Below, in pieces: positions 23,120 to 35,989 of a stretch of DNA of 64,000 nt (positions within the stretch are counted from its first letter, which is position 1; the number at the start of each line of letters is the position of its first letter). Origin of the DNA: Aquatica leii (taxonomy: Eukaryota; Arthropoda; Insecta; Coleoptera; Lampyridae); assembly GCA_035610365.1 (NCBI GenBank), contig CM069439.1:22395533-22459532 (forward strand), given 5' to 3'. The position numbers were made by a program, and so were the translations under genes. The notes under the pieces were generated by a model. That model was not told the DNA's origin and did no database searches. It saw only the letters and a list, made by a program, of their open reading frames with translations.

Positions 23120-26100
23120 ATTTATTAATCTCTCATCAATTCTGTTTCGTCACTGAAGTCCAGAAGTTTATTCCAAAGGGCTTTTTTCAACTCATCATCG
23201 GTTAGCTTTGGTTTTCTGAGAATCGTTGTGTGTTGCATTTAATACGCTTTGCATTTGCACAGCAGATGCTGCGGAGTCTCGTCGTCTTCCCAGCATCCAC
23301 GGCATAGAGAGCTACTTTGTAGTCCCATTTTATGCATATGTTTGTTAGGGCCACAGTGCCCTGTAATTAATCCCGTAAGTTTTTTTAATTTTTGTCGACT
23401 CATGCTTGATAGTGCAGTTTGAGTGTTTAATTGTGGCTCAGTAAGAAAGAGTTCTGTGTGCCTTATCCCTGAAGAGTTTTTCTATAGTTTTGGATGCTCC
23501 GATGCAAGTTTGCTGCAAATTATTTCTTTTTCGACCTCGTGTGTGATTCCGAAAACGGGTTTAGATCCGATATATGTCCCTGTTGTGCCTTTTTTTGCCA
23601 GTGCGTTTAGGTTACCCTTTACATTATGGTTTTTTGGTATCCAGATGAGTTCTACTGGTTGGCGGTTTGCCAATATTTTCAGACTGTTTATGCATGCTAT
23701 AATCAGTTTGGATTTTATTGCTGGTGATTGTAGCGTCAGTAGTGCTGCTTGGCTATCAGACATGATCGATATCGGCCCATTTGTGTATGATTTTGAGTCG
23801 ATAATGTTCCTGATACACCAGTCAATAGCAGCAACTTCAGTTGAAAATCCGATGCATGTTTACCCAAAGTCAGCAAAAATTGCTTCCCATGGTGCTTGCC
23901 TCCATATACTCCTGCTCCGGTACCGTTGCGATTTTTAGCCCCATCTGTGTACCAGATAGTTCCTTTAACCGCGTCCGGGTAAATGTTTTTGTTCACTCGT
24001 GTTGTGACATTATTATCACTTTAAATTTCTTTAAAAGTGATAATTTTTTGTGAAGCCGGATCTCATAGTTAAGATTGTTTTTTCACGCAGCACGTTGTAT
24101 ATACCCGGTTTGTTTTTCCTGGTAATTGACGCGTGTTCATTAACCTGCAGCCTGTATGCTGCTTGTCTTACTTCTATCATTACAACCAGGTGTAATGGTG
24201 GAAGTAAAAGTTGTGCTTCCATGGCTGCTGTGGGCGTGGTTCTCTCGCTCCTGTTATCAGTAGACATGCCATTATTTGTGCTTTGCTTAGTTTTGCAGCT
24301 GTACTTTTCAGGTTAGTTCTCTCACCCCATACCAGCGGGCCGTATGTGATGATGGGTCTTGTTACCACAGTATATAACTATTTGGTCATGTGGGTTTCAA
24401 TCCCCACGTGTGCCCGATCATTCGTTTGGTTGTATTAAGAACCCTGGTAGCTTTCGTTGTGACTTTTTCTAGATGAGCATTGAAAGTCAGTCTGGTGTAA
24501 ATCCCAGATATTTGACTTCTTTTATCATCGAGAGCGTAACTCTGTACACCGTAGGTAGTTTTATGTCATCCGTTTTCTGTCGTTTGGCAAACGCAATAGT
24601 TGCAGTCTTAGTTAGGTTCACTGATAGTCTCTCTTTTTTGCACCATTTATTGACGATGTTTAATGCACTTTGCATTATGTTCGATACAGTTGTCCCAAAC
24701 TTCCCGTTTGTGATAATAGTGAGATCGTCGGCGTATCGTAAAGCAAATACATTGCCGTCTGCTAATTCTTGTAGTAGGCCGTCCATGATAAGGCACCACA
24801 GTAGGGGTGATAGCACGCCGCTTTGTGGGCATCCGTCAGTCACTTTGGCACCTACACTGCTATTGTACAAAATAGCTGTTACCGTCCGATTCCTGAGCAT
24901 TGAGTTGACCTAGTTTTGGACTAGAGGTGTGATTCCTTTGCCCTTGCAATTGAGGTAAAGGTAATATTGTCAAATGCTCCTACAATATCTAGAAAAGCAC
25001 CCAATGCAATATCATTGTTTTGGATTGCATTTTCGCATCTGCTTACTAGTTGGTGAATTGCTAGCTCGCAAGATTTTCCATATTGGTAAGCAAACTGGTT
25101 TTGGTACAGAGGCGAAGCTTTTAGTGCCCCGTCCCGTATATACCTGTTGACTACTATTTCAAGTAGTTTTAAGATGAAAGAAATTAAGCTGATCAGTCTG
25201 TAGGGTTTAACCTGGGCGTACGTAGATCTCCCTGGTTTTAGTATAAATACCACTTTGACAATCCGCCAGATGTTTGGTATGTGCGAAAGTGCTAAGCTGG
25301 CTCTGAGAATTTCGTATACTGCGTTTCAAAAAGGAGCACATCTTTTTTGCGGCATGATGGGATAAATTCTATCGGTTCCTGAAGACTGAAAAGGTTTTAA
25401 CGTATTGATTCCCCATTCTAGGTTTTCAGGATTGATTATTTTTTTCGCTAAGTCCCGGTTTCTTTTAGGTGCCCGTCTGTTTGCTACCTCTCAGTCCAGG
25501 TGCTTAGGAACTTAAGTTAACGACGAACCTGGGAAGTGTTTTTGCAGAAGTTCTTGCAAAGTACCTTCAACCGAGTCTGTAAACTGTAGTCGAGAACCTG
25601 TAGGTTTTTTTTTACGTCCCTACAGTAACTTCTCTATAAGTCTCTCTTTGCTTTTTTAATGGCATTGTTGTCTCCGCTTTTATTGGCTCTGTTAAATAGC
25701 TAGTGCGTGCCCTTGCTTTGTCAAGCTCCCTGTTCCATCAAGTTACCTTGTTGGGGGTTGTGTTTGTGCTCCTCCACAAGGTGTGGTGTGCATTAGCATC
25801 GCATCCAAGAACTAGCGGTTTGTTGGCCCCACTGTTAATCAGTCTGTAAATTTCTTCTGGCGGCGGTAAGGAGAGGTAACTGGATCCGATAATAAACTCT
25901 CTCCGGTTGCCTTCCTCTACTACAGATATTTTAACTGCCACTAGGTCTTTAGAACATAAATCCCACAATGGCATTAAGTTTGGTGCATTTTTTACAATAA
26001 TGCATGTGCGAGGGTTGTGCCGCAAGCAGTCATCTAGACAGTTCAATACTGTTATTGTTCTCTTGTAGATCCATGGCTCCTGGACAAGGGCAATGTCAAT

Positions 26101-26361
26101 GTCGTCAGGACGTATTGGGTTCTTTTAAAATCTGGTTTAGAGTTAACCACCCGCCACCGGTCGGTACTGATGTTGTTCTTTACCAATATTCTTTTCAATA
26201 GGGTGGCCGGTTCCAGTCGTGTTCCCGAGACTTAAGTGATAACCCTTCTTGGATGTAGGAAGGTCTTTGAGATAAATAATTTGTAGTTCTCTACCCTCCC
26301 CCAGTGGTTTCTTAATATTTGACGTGCCGACTAGCACTCCCTGGTTGTTACGTCTGCGCAC
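23120..26361 (-). pseudogene. I/LOA-group LINE ORF2: endonuclease, RT, RNase H, Cys-rich tail (broken)
   Basis: This is a minus-strand non-LTR retrotransposon with an RNase H domain. The endonuclease block at 25738-26046 includes PLVLGCDANAHHTLW. RT in 24921-25253 has KPGRSTYAQVKPYRLISLIS and FAYQYGKSCELAIHQLV; the 24487-24900 segment has GCPQSGVLSPLLW and the catalytic ALRYADDLTII. RNase H at 23736-23996 begins IWYTDGAKNRNGTGAGVYG and continues at 23482-23763 with MSDSQAALLTL. The tail near 23340-23250 reads LTGLITGHCGPNKHMHKMGL, then CRGCWEDDETPQHLLCKC. The reading frame ends near 23130. Blocks are in the right order but in different frames with several stops, so it is not active. Base composition is richer in G+C than the flanks. 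The presence of RNase H places it in the I/LOA/R1 group; the exact clade is uncertain. Confidence 0.82.
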
Positions 26362-26564
26362 GTTATTTTCGGAAATCCCCCTTTATGGGTACATTCCTGA
26401 AAACGCGGAGAAGCTTGTCCCTTTTCCAATTTGTCAAGCCATTCAAGTATGGAGGTTTTTATGACTTCGGATTCTTCAGAACTAATGATATTTTTATTGA
26501 ACTTTTTTTATATAATTGCAAGAGCAATTCCTGTCAGAGTGTCCTAGAATGTCTTTTTTTTGTA

Positions 26565-27023
26565 TTATTTCGCAACTCGACTTTTTTTTACCGGTCGTTT
26601 CTGTGACGGCGGTGTGCTACTGCTAGAAAGGTTGCGTTTTTGCGCCCTTGTTCCGGCAGTTAGTACAGTTGCATGCCCAGTCGGGTGTCGCTGTTGCGTT
26701 CCTGACGTTCTCGCTTTTGCTTCTTGTATAACTGGGTTTCGCTCTCGCGTCTCCGCCATTGAAGTGGAGCCGGTTGCTTGCGCTTCCGATTCTCTTTGTT
26801 CTTTAAGCTTTCGCCTTGCTGCCCCCGAAAACTTTTTGGGCTTTTCGGGTTTGCGCTCAGCGTCAGCCGTTATTTTTGGGTTCTGCTCAGAGTCCCTGTC
26901 TTTTTTTAAATTTTGGATCGGTGGTTCCATATATGTTCCCACGAGTGCAGAAGAAAAGAGAGGTTTTTCCTGGTGTTCCATGGTTGGAACCAGTGACAAC
27001 TGGTTTTCTGTCCAGTCACGCAT
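26565..27023 (-). pseudogene. LINE ORF1 (gag-like) fragment
   Basis: This open frame of 152 residues lies upstream of ORF2 on the same strand. It contains KKFSGAARRKLKE at residues 63-75, a block seen in ORF1-like proteins of LOA/I-type insect LINEs. A Ser/Pro/Lys/Arg-rich tail follows (SSSSTPPSQKRPVKKSR), typical of the RNA-binding, basic ORF1 end. The gap of about 200 bp to the first ORF2 remains fits the usual two-ORF layout. The zinc knuckles of some families are not seen, so it may be truncated. Confidence 0.55.
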
Positions 27024-27099
27024 ATATCAGCCTGGTCATCTCCACCTTAGATTTAGGTTTTTAATAACATTGTCTCCTTTTGGTCCTGACAATTAAGCC

Positions 27100-30000
27100 A
27101 AAACCCCCCAGCACTGCTTACTTGTGAGACATGTTAACAGCAGCAAGAGGTTAGAGTTTGGCTGCCGTGCTTGTCGATCAAAGTCAGCAGAGCAGCGGCA
27201 GGCATTGTTATCCCAGTGTTGGCTTTTGCCACAATACTACAGCTTGAGCTAGGACGGCTGGTTTGCGTGACAGTAGTATTGGAGTACGTACGGATTTTAG
27301 GCCGCGATTCCAACACCTGCCAAAGTAAACAGAGTTGTCCCGGGTCAGCTGATGAAGCTGCGTACCGTTACATCTTATTTGCCTTACTATCCACCACCTG
27401 GAGACGCGCTCGATAAATAGCTTAACCCAAAGGGCCAAAGGTTTTAATTCTACTACTAAAGCAGAAAAAGACAGTCTAGTAAAGTTTTTATTGCTGCAGT
27501 GGGCGTCGTTGACATTATCCTTGTGATTCCTAGACACGCAAGTCTCTGTAACTTGTCGAGTCTTGTTATAGATTTTTTGGTTTTATGCTACCAAACAATC
27601 TTAAAGTATTTATATCCATACAATCATTTTCGGTTTTACTCCCCACGTTTTACTCATTACACTTCTACAGGTCCAAAATGCCCAAGTAGCTTTGCTGCTT
27701 GTTTTCTGTAAGATTAACTGTGAAACTCAATATTAAAAATGACTATCGGAAGTAATAAATTATAAGGTGAAAGATTACTACAAATCTAACTAATTTTTAA
27801 TAAATTAAAACACAATACAACATGTTAAGCAAAATAACAATAAAAAGATTTTAAAACAAGTATATACCGTCCGCGAAAAAGATAATTAGTCACTTACATT
27901 TGTTTGTTTAACAAAACGTTTTTTTAACACTTACCTTGAACTTAAGATTTTAATACTGGTTTAAATTTCCTTCGAATGCTCTTTATATTTTTACCTTATC
28001 TATACTAGAACATTCTACCTGTCTCGATAATCATTTTGAATATCCAAATATTTTGAAAACGCCTCAATATTCTAAATTTACTATTACTGCATACACACAT
28101 ATTGTTAATTTATATATTTACTTATATTTTATATTGCACTTAATAATGCACCATTGTTTTTGTTATTTCTACGTACAATAATTGCGTTTTATTAAATTAG
28201 TTGCTTAGTAATTGCTCTGTTTCTAGCACATTGTATTATTTTAAAATATTGTAGTTCTTGTTTTTATTAATATTTACATTTTAACATGTACATTTTGTTT
28301 AACGATTGAATAATTCTGAAACTCTGGAATAAGTTATGTAAATCAGTTGTATACACGTTGAATAAGACAGGGTTTAAAATACTGCCTTAAGCTAGTACAC
28401 TTGACGTCTAACGAGGTATAATTAAACGATTTATGTGTTTATATCGGTCTGTTAAAATAAAGGTTTATTATAATGTGTGCTGTCTAAAAAAACTTAAATT
28501 CTAACAACAATTTTTAATTTTAACTATAAACTACTAAAACAAATATTTATAATTCCAGCATACAGCTAAAATTATACTCTAAACTAAACCTAAACTTATT
28601 TAGTTGTGTTATGAACAAATTCAGAAAATAGCTTCAAATTTACACTGATACTTTTAAGAAGAACTGTAGTATTTGATGTAGACTTATTATTTCTTCTATT
28701 TATTTTGCAAAAACATTTGCTATTTTCAATGCGCTAGAATGTATTGAAATTAACAAAGTATACAAAATTGTAGATGCAATTTGGGTGCGGTTTATTGCTA
28801 TGATTGACACCTTATTTATTTTAATTTTTGTAAAAATTTATAACCCGAACCATCTTGTAACATCAGCGTAACGTAACAAAATTTTCAAACCAATTTAATT
28901 TTAAAACGTGACGTATCAGATAATTATCAAATATAGACGTAGATTAACATCTTGCGTATAAAATCAAAATCGTAATCATTAACATAACTGAAATTCATAA
29001 GAATCGTAATCGTAAAACGCATCACATAAATCGAACAACAGAAATTGTACGAACCTATTTAGAACAAAATTTCGTATACATACAAATGAAATCGTACGTA
29101 CAAAAAAAGTAAATTCTACAGGTTGCACAATGACATAAAAACAGAAAAGAACTTACTTCTACCAATTACGGGTTTTTCTTCGTACATACATAACTACTAA
29201 AACGGTTAGGTATTCACACAAAACCGTTTTCTAAGAATACATTGTCAACACAACAACAAAAAGAGATAAGCCATACATTCAAATTTAACATGTGGTCATA
29301 CTGCCGCAGCACGACAAAAAACGTCTGGCTGACTACTATTGCTTGTGTTGCATACACAGTAAATAAAAACCAAAAATAAAAAAACCATACATTTGTTGAA
29401 AAAAAACTTGAAATCAAAATCTGAAGTATTAACAGGACTACCCTTACAATTATTGCAACCATACAATACAATACAATCTAAAAAGAAAACTTTGGAATCA
29501 TTTATACAATAAACATTCTCAAAAAAAATTTATGGAACGTTTTTAAAGTAACTAACATACTCAATAAATTCTAAAAATACCGAAAAAATCATCATGACAG
29601 ATGTTCGAATACCACATTTTGAGATACTGAACGCAGAAAAAAAACGAAACGGATGACATAAAGTTTAGACAAATAAATAACCTTCAATGCATGGTTTTTT
29701 TGTAATGTACTGTACAAGTAAAAATAAATTAAGTTAAAATCACTGTGATTTGTTTTAATTGACAATACGCAATCTATAAAATAGGAGCTTCTGACCTTCC
29801 CGGAAACCACTGAAACTGAACAAACATAAACAATTGTTAAATTAATTTCATAATATAAAATTATTTATTTACAGCAGAATAATAATACAAACAAAATAAT
29901 ATTTCCAACAATACAAAATCATCAACAAGATATAAAGGTTTATATCTCTAAAATACGATCGCTAATTTCAAATCCTTAGCACATCAGGGCTTCTAAATAT

Positions 30001-33000
30001 TACAAAACTTAAGCTGACGTAAGCTAAAAAAGCAAATATTTTATTTCAAATTTAATTTAATAAATCATATTTGTAACTTGACAGACGAAAATCACTTTTA
30101 ATACTATTAACCAAACCAAATTAAACTAATTGTTAACTCATCTTTAATACTACAACACCATAACAATTATTATTAGAAAATAAAACGTTAGCAGAAGCGT
30201 TAAACAGCTAAATTTTCTAAATGCAAAAGATTATAATTAACACAAATGATTAAGCAACTTCTAAAAATCAGTTGAAGATTAAAGACAAAGTTTCAAATTT
30301 AATTTAGTTAGTAAATGTTTTTGCTTTGTCTGTGAATTCAATATTTACAATTTTGTTACACATTTTAAATTCAGAATTCAAAATGTGTAACATAATTGCA
30401 AATATTGAATTCACAGACAAAACAATTCAAAATCACAAAAACCTAAAATAACTTAGTCAAAATCAATCATACTACTTCAAATCGTATTTTAACTTCAATT
30501 CAATCGTCTTCTCTTTAAATAAATAAACCTTACATTACATATGTTACGTGATTTTTTTACCAGTAACTTAAAACCAGGTGACTAGCTCAATATAATTCGC
30601 AGAGAGGGTCGCAGGTCTCGGTGTGCTAATCAAAAAGTAATTTCAAAAAGCGTTAAAACGGTGAAAAATTATTAATGGCAGATACCGTTTAAATGTGTTC
30701 AACACTGAAAGAGAACAGATGACAAAACACAGGTTATAACAACGAATATATTTATTTTTAACAAAAAAAAGAGAAGTTAAAAAAACTGAGGCTGAATTAC
30801 ATATATAGTAACAATTAACAGTTCGTCGATATACATCACAGTCAATAACATTGATGCAATCCCTGGATGGTAAGCGACATTCCATACATAAAATTATCAT
30901 AGTACAGTATAAAAGTATAAATTAATAGGTAATTGAAGAATTAAACTTTGACTTGCTGCAACGCTAGTGAATTCGCAACCAGAGGCAAATCGCACATAGA
31001 ATAAATTGCGTTTGTAATAGTACAAACAAATTTTCGTTTGTTAAAGAAATACTTAGATATAAGATAATATCACAAATAAGTTACTTGTAAGTCAACCAAT
31101 AAATCGTTGTAACCAAATGCGTCAAGCTTCTGAGTGATTTTTATTATTCCTATCGCAAGTATGCCTCTAAATTTAGTAAACCATTACACAAAGTACGTCA
31201 ACGACTTGACCCCAAATTATATTGCAAAATTGGTGTTGGTAACTAATGTCTCAATTAGTACGTGCTCTAACTTGCGGACTCCAGAAAAAGGTATTTAATT
31301 GACATATACCATTTCAAAAAAACAAACACGTGGCGGTAACCCAACACGTTATTATAATTACAGAAAAAACACATTATTTCTCAAAAATAGAAATCAATTC
31401 TTACCCCAGTAAAACCTTCACAAGTACTACAAATTTAATAAAACCGATGCACCCATTACTAACTAGACGTGCACGTTAGATTTTCATGTACAATCCTTAT
31501 TAGATTGATCAGAAATGTTTTTTTTTCATATTTATATATCAAGAAAAAAATTAAAAATAACAGGCAACCTCTGACCGTAGCAAGGAGGCGTTTCGGGACA
31601 AAATGCATACAATACGCGACCTATATCAAAAAACTTTTAACATAAAAATTTCCCCGCAGCAACATAAAAAACCTAAGAAGTAGACACTAGCTAAAATGAA
31701 GAACAGAAATTAAATCCAAAACCAACTCAAACACAATAACACACAACTCGAGACGAAACGTAAATAAAAAATGTTTTCTTAGTTCGCCAATCAAATTCAT
31801 TCAATAAAATGCATTCAAAAATCGTATAAGGCAGAAATATACTTCAAAAAACAAGAAAATCTAACCAACAGAAACGAAGTATATAGACATTACTAAAGAA
31901 TAATCCTATGCAAACAAAGAGAAAAAGAAGAGGTATAGAAAAGAGAGAAATTTAGACTGTGGTCAAACGCGCTAGAACTCTATGAAACTCGATCTTACAG
32001 GTATAAATCTAACCCTAAATATAAGTCCCCAATACTTATTAAACTCAAAAAATAAAAACAAAAATCCAAGGATGATTATCTAGAGTGTTTTCAATGGTGA
32101 TATGCAAATATAGAACAAAAAAGCCAAAAAGAAAAACTAAGGCAGTTGTGCCAACAAGTTGTCAACCGACGGTATGAGATTGTTCTACTAAAAAAATCAA
32201 ACATAATCTAAAAATCTAAGAAAACAAAACCCAACAAATAAATCTTAAACAAAAAATTTTTAATAAAATCGATATAAGTAGGACTATATAAAAAGTAGAG
32301 AAAAGAATCAGCAATTCAAAAATCAGAACCATAAAAGTCCAAAAAGCTAAACACTACTTAAGTGTACCAATGAAAGAATAATTAAAGAGCAAAACCCACT
32401 AAATCCGATAAAGCAAGAAAAGTGACTGAGAAAGAGCAGAGAAAGAAAAGAAACATAGTTGTAATAAACGCTAACGAAAGAAAATACTAAGAAGAAAAGA
32501 AAAAAGTGTTTAAACAACCAATCAAGATTTAGAAAAAAAGCGAAACAAACAATTACCTTGAAGGTGTACTTCGAAGAACCAAAGAGAAGAAAAAAGAAAA
32601 AAAGTAAAGTAAGGAAGAAAAAAAATATAGGACAAGATGTTGTTAGGTGCAACTAACTATCCTTGAAAAGGATTAAGAGAAAAAAAGAATGGTTGGTAGG
32701 AAAAATAGATTGATAGAGACGGAGAAAGATAAGGTTTGAAGTTAATGCCTGATTCGTGATTCTCCCCGTAGAAGAAAAGATAATAACAGTGGTAAAACAG
32801 ATATCTGAATTATCTACAAAAAAAGCATATTTGGCTACGTGTTTTTGACCGACAAAATACTAAATGGGATGGCTGCAAAAACTCAAACATCTTTTTTAAT
32901 ATTACTATAAAAATTTTAAAAATACCCGGGATGTTGTATATGTTACAATATTCGTTAAATGAAATGAATAGACTAGCAAGATGACAAATTATTTCCAAAA

Positions 33001-33040
33001 AGATTTTTGAAGGGATAAATAAAAAGAATATATTTTAAAA
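27100..33040. other. Mostly AT-rich non-coding stretch
   Basis: The first 400 bases (to about 27540) keep the higher G+C of the LINE and may be its 5' UTR. Beyond that I find no gene. One long palindrome lies at 30317-30432. The stretch from about 31900 to 32800 is purine-rich on the plus strand without a convincing reading frame. Confidence 0.45.
30317..30432. repeat. Near-perfect palindrome, arms about 57 nt
   Basis: The left arm contains GTCTGTGAATTCAATATTT and GTTACACATTTT. The right arm is its reverse complement, with AAAATGTGTAAC and AAATATTGAATTCACAGAC. Only a few substitutions separate the arms and there is almost no spacer. It would form a long hairpin, either a MITE or a recent inverted duplication. 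Confidence 0.8.
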
Positions 33041-33054
33041 AAAAGTTATATTTG

Positions 33055-35533
33055 AAAGTAGTGGTAACTTAAAAATCACAACCAGAATTGACAAAGAAAC
33101 TTTTATAGTGGTGGTTAAAGATGTTTTGTATGTGCCACAAATTGCGACTAACGTTTTATCGGTTAAAAAATAGAACTGTCAAAGGCATGATGTGTAACAG
33201 TGAAATAAAAGTAAGCAAAAACAACTGTGAAGTATGTAATGAAGGCAAGCAACCAAGATTACCATTTCCAATCACTTTCGTTTATTTCTACACAGTAAAA
33301 GACAATGTATTTGATTACTTTAAACAATCAAATTTTAGTGGTAAATCAAACGGAAAGAAAAATTACGATTTTAAGAAGTGACAATGGGAGCAAGTTTACA
33401 GGAAACGTATTTTAGAATTTTTTGAAGCAAATGGGCATACTACATCAAAAATCAATGCCTTATTCACCAGAACAAAATGGTGCGGCAGAACAGTTAAACA
33501 GAACCATATCGAAAAAGCCAGGTATATATTGTTCGATGCTAAGCTAGAAAAGAAATTCTGTGTGTCAACACTGCAGTATACTTGAGCAACCAAAGTGTTA
33601 CGTCTGTACTCGGACAAAACCCCTTTTGTAGCATGGTTTGGTAAGAAACCTGATATTAATAATGTAAGAATTATCGATAGTATGATGCCAACTCAAATCA
33701 GATAAAAATAAGAAGGGACGTAGTTATCATGGAAGACATTCAAAGCGAAATTCAGATGCTAATCAGTATCAATGAAGAGGATAACGATTCAGTGCGGGAC
33801 ATCGTAGTACAAGCGCATAAGAATATTGAAGATGCTATCGGTGTAGATAGAAATTCAATCAATTGTGAAGTTGCGAATAATCAAGATGACAGTGATTATG
33901 ATGGCGATGTGTCGTACAAAATCAAAGAAAAACCTCGAAAGTCCAAAAGATAATGAACTCCAAAGATCTTTGAAGATTATGTGACATACCTATGTGCAAA
34001 TGCGAACATTTAAGCACTGAAAACCATAAAAGAGGCATTGTCGAGACCTGATAAAGAAAAATAAACGAAGAAATGCTATGATTGAAGAGATGAAATCCTT
34101 TGAAGACAACAAGACTTGAGAATTAGTAAATTTACCGAAGGAAGGAACTATAGTTGAGTGCAAGTGGGTGTACAAAACAAAGTGTGATAGTGAAGACAGA
34201 ATCGATTATCGTGCTAGGTTAGTTGCCAAGAGATTCACACAAAAGGAGGGCATTGATTATATATAAACTTTTGCACTTGTGGTTTGACATTTGACCTTAA
34301 AACTTTTAATTGCTTTATCAGTTAAGTTAGGTTTAAGCATTAGACACTTAGATGTGAAGACAGTTTTCTTGAATGGTGTCTTAAAAGAAAATGTCTATAT
34401 GAGACAATCTGAAGGTTTTACATCGAGTGGTAATGAGGATAAAGTGTATAAATTAAATATGGCTGTTTATGGACTAAAACAACTATCCAGGGCTTGGAAT
34501 AAAAAGGTTGATAAATTGTTGCTAGGTTTAGATTATCGTAAATCCAGATATGAATCTTGCTTATACACAAAAAGAAAGGATGGTTTACTAACAATTGTAG
34601 CTTTGTATGTGGATGACTTTTTGGTTGTTTCTAATGATACAAAAACTGCTAATTCTTTGAAGAAACAATTAAGTTCAAATTTTAAAATTTGGGAGAAGCC
34701 AGACAATGTTTAGGTGTAAGAATAAGTTAAAAATAATATTATTTATTTAGACCAGGAAAATTATATTAATGAACTTTTGATGAAATTTAATATGGCAGAA
34801 TGCAGAAGTGTTAGTACTCCTATGGAAAGTAAGTTGCACTTAGATGTAGTTCTAAAGTTAATGCTAACGACAAAAATGTACCTTAGTTTATAGGAAGCTT
34901 GATGTATTTGACGGTCCTAACACGATCGGACATAGCATTTACGATTTATTTAAGTCAATTTAATAATTGTTATTTAGAGGAACAGTGGAAATGTGCAAAC
35001 GTGTGTTACGCTATTTGCAAGGTACTAAAAGGTATGCTTTAACATTTTGTAAAGACGGTTTTAACTTAGAAGGTTATGTTGATGCTGATTGGGCAGATGA
35101 GCAAAAGGACAGAAAATCGTACACTGGATTTGTCTTCAAGTTATCAGGAGGAGCCATCGCATGGAAAAACTGCAAACAAAGAACTATTGCTTTGTCCGGC
35201 ATCTAGGCCGAATACATGGCCCTCAGCATAGCCCCGAAAGAAGCTATCTGTCTTAAAAAGCTCTTGATTAAATTAATTGGATGGAAGGACAGTGTAGTGC
35301 TATTTAATGATAATTAAAGCTTTTAGAAATTATCGGCTAATCCTGTTTGTTACAAAAGATCAAAACGCATAGATGTGAGGCATCATTTTATTAGGCAGGC
35401 TCTTGCAGATTGTATAGTTGACATTCAATATCTTTCAACTAATGAAATGACAAAAGATATATTGACAAAAAGTTTGCCAAAACCAAAACATATGTACTTT
35501 TTAGAAAAACTTGGAATGATCAACTTTTTGAGA
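33055..35533 (+). pseudogene. Ty1/copia pol: integrase, RT, RNase H (5'-truncated, broken)
   Basis: The remains start in the pre-integrase region (VVKDVLYVPQIATNVLSV near 33106-33160), then CEVCNEGKQPRLPFP near 33228. The integrase core is seen as PYSPEQNGAAEQLNRTI near 33458. After the linker (33729-33953) RT starts with WELVNLPKEGTIVECKWVYK near 34118. The 34291-34713 frame has LDVKTVFLNGVLKENVYM and the catalytic LYVDDFLVV. The RNase H block YVDADWADEQKDRKSYTGFV lies in 34967-35206 and the tail SLPKPKHMYFLEKLGM near 35475. Stops and shifts occur throughout. A short G-rich tract (GTGGGGGTG) leads into the LTR remnant. Domain order IN-RT-RH is diagnostic of copia. Confidence 0.88.
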
Positions 35534-35544
35534 TAGTGGGGGTG

Positions 35545-35760
35545 TTAAATATATCTCAAAGCATTGATAACGAGCGCCACCTAGAGTAGTTAGTTGTAGC
35601 TGGTGTGTTGAATTTTGTAGTTAGCCGTAAGCGTGATTTGTAAAGAGCGGATAGTAAAACAAGAAAAAATACCAAAAAAGGTGGCATAAAAGGCATATTA
35701 AACCTGCAAAATAGGCAATAAAAAAAGCACAAATATCTATTAAAATTTACAGTTTTTTTT
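35545..35760 (+). repeat. 3' LTR remnant of the copia element (end uncertain)
   Basis: TGTTAAATATATCTC follows the G-rich tract at the end of pol, as a 3' LTR should. The 5' LTR is not in the window, so the right boundary is a guess. Confidence 0.4.
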
Positions 35761-35989
35761 TGTTTTACAATGTTTATTAAGTGCTATTATTTTCCCAAGC
35801 ACAAATCAAATATTTTCCAATATTTTGACCAAGAAGCTTTTGCCTTTTATCATTTAAAATATTTTTATAGAATCAAACATCACAAGATGTTAGTGGAGCA
35901 AATTTTAATGGCGATGTTTCTGTTATTGTTAAAGATATTTTCTGTTGATGCTTCATGACCTCCCCTTTTTGAATTTCAGTCAGTTGTTT

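Noticed and set aside
27171-27711. Plus-strand open frames in the G+C-richer region near the LINE 5' end
   Set aside because: No recognisable protein family. They lie opposite the minus-strand LINE region and look like chance frames.
29214-29471. Minus-strand frame with several hydrophobic segments
   Set aside because: No family resemblance or splice context. Probably chance in AT-rich DNA.
30560-30625. Possible tRNA or SINE box A/B near GACTAGCTCA...GGTCGCAGGTCTC
   Set aside because: Box B does not match GGTTCGANNCC and no cloverleaf is apparent.
32347-32652. Minus-strand frame rich in Phe, Leu and Ser resembling a membrane protein
   Set aside because: It is the complement of a purine-rich tract, and low complexity produces hydrophobic-looking translations.
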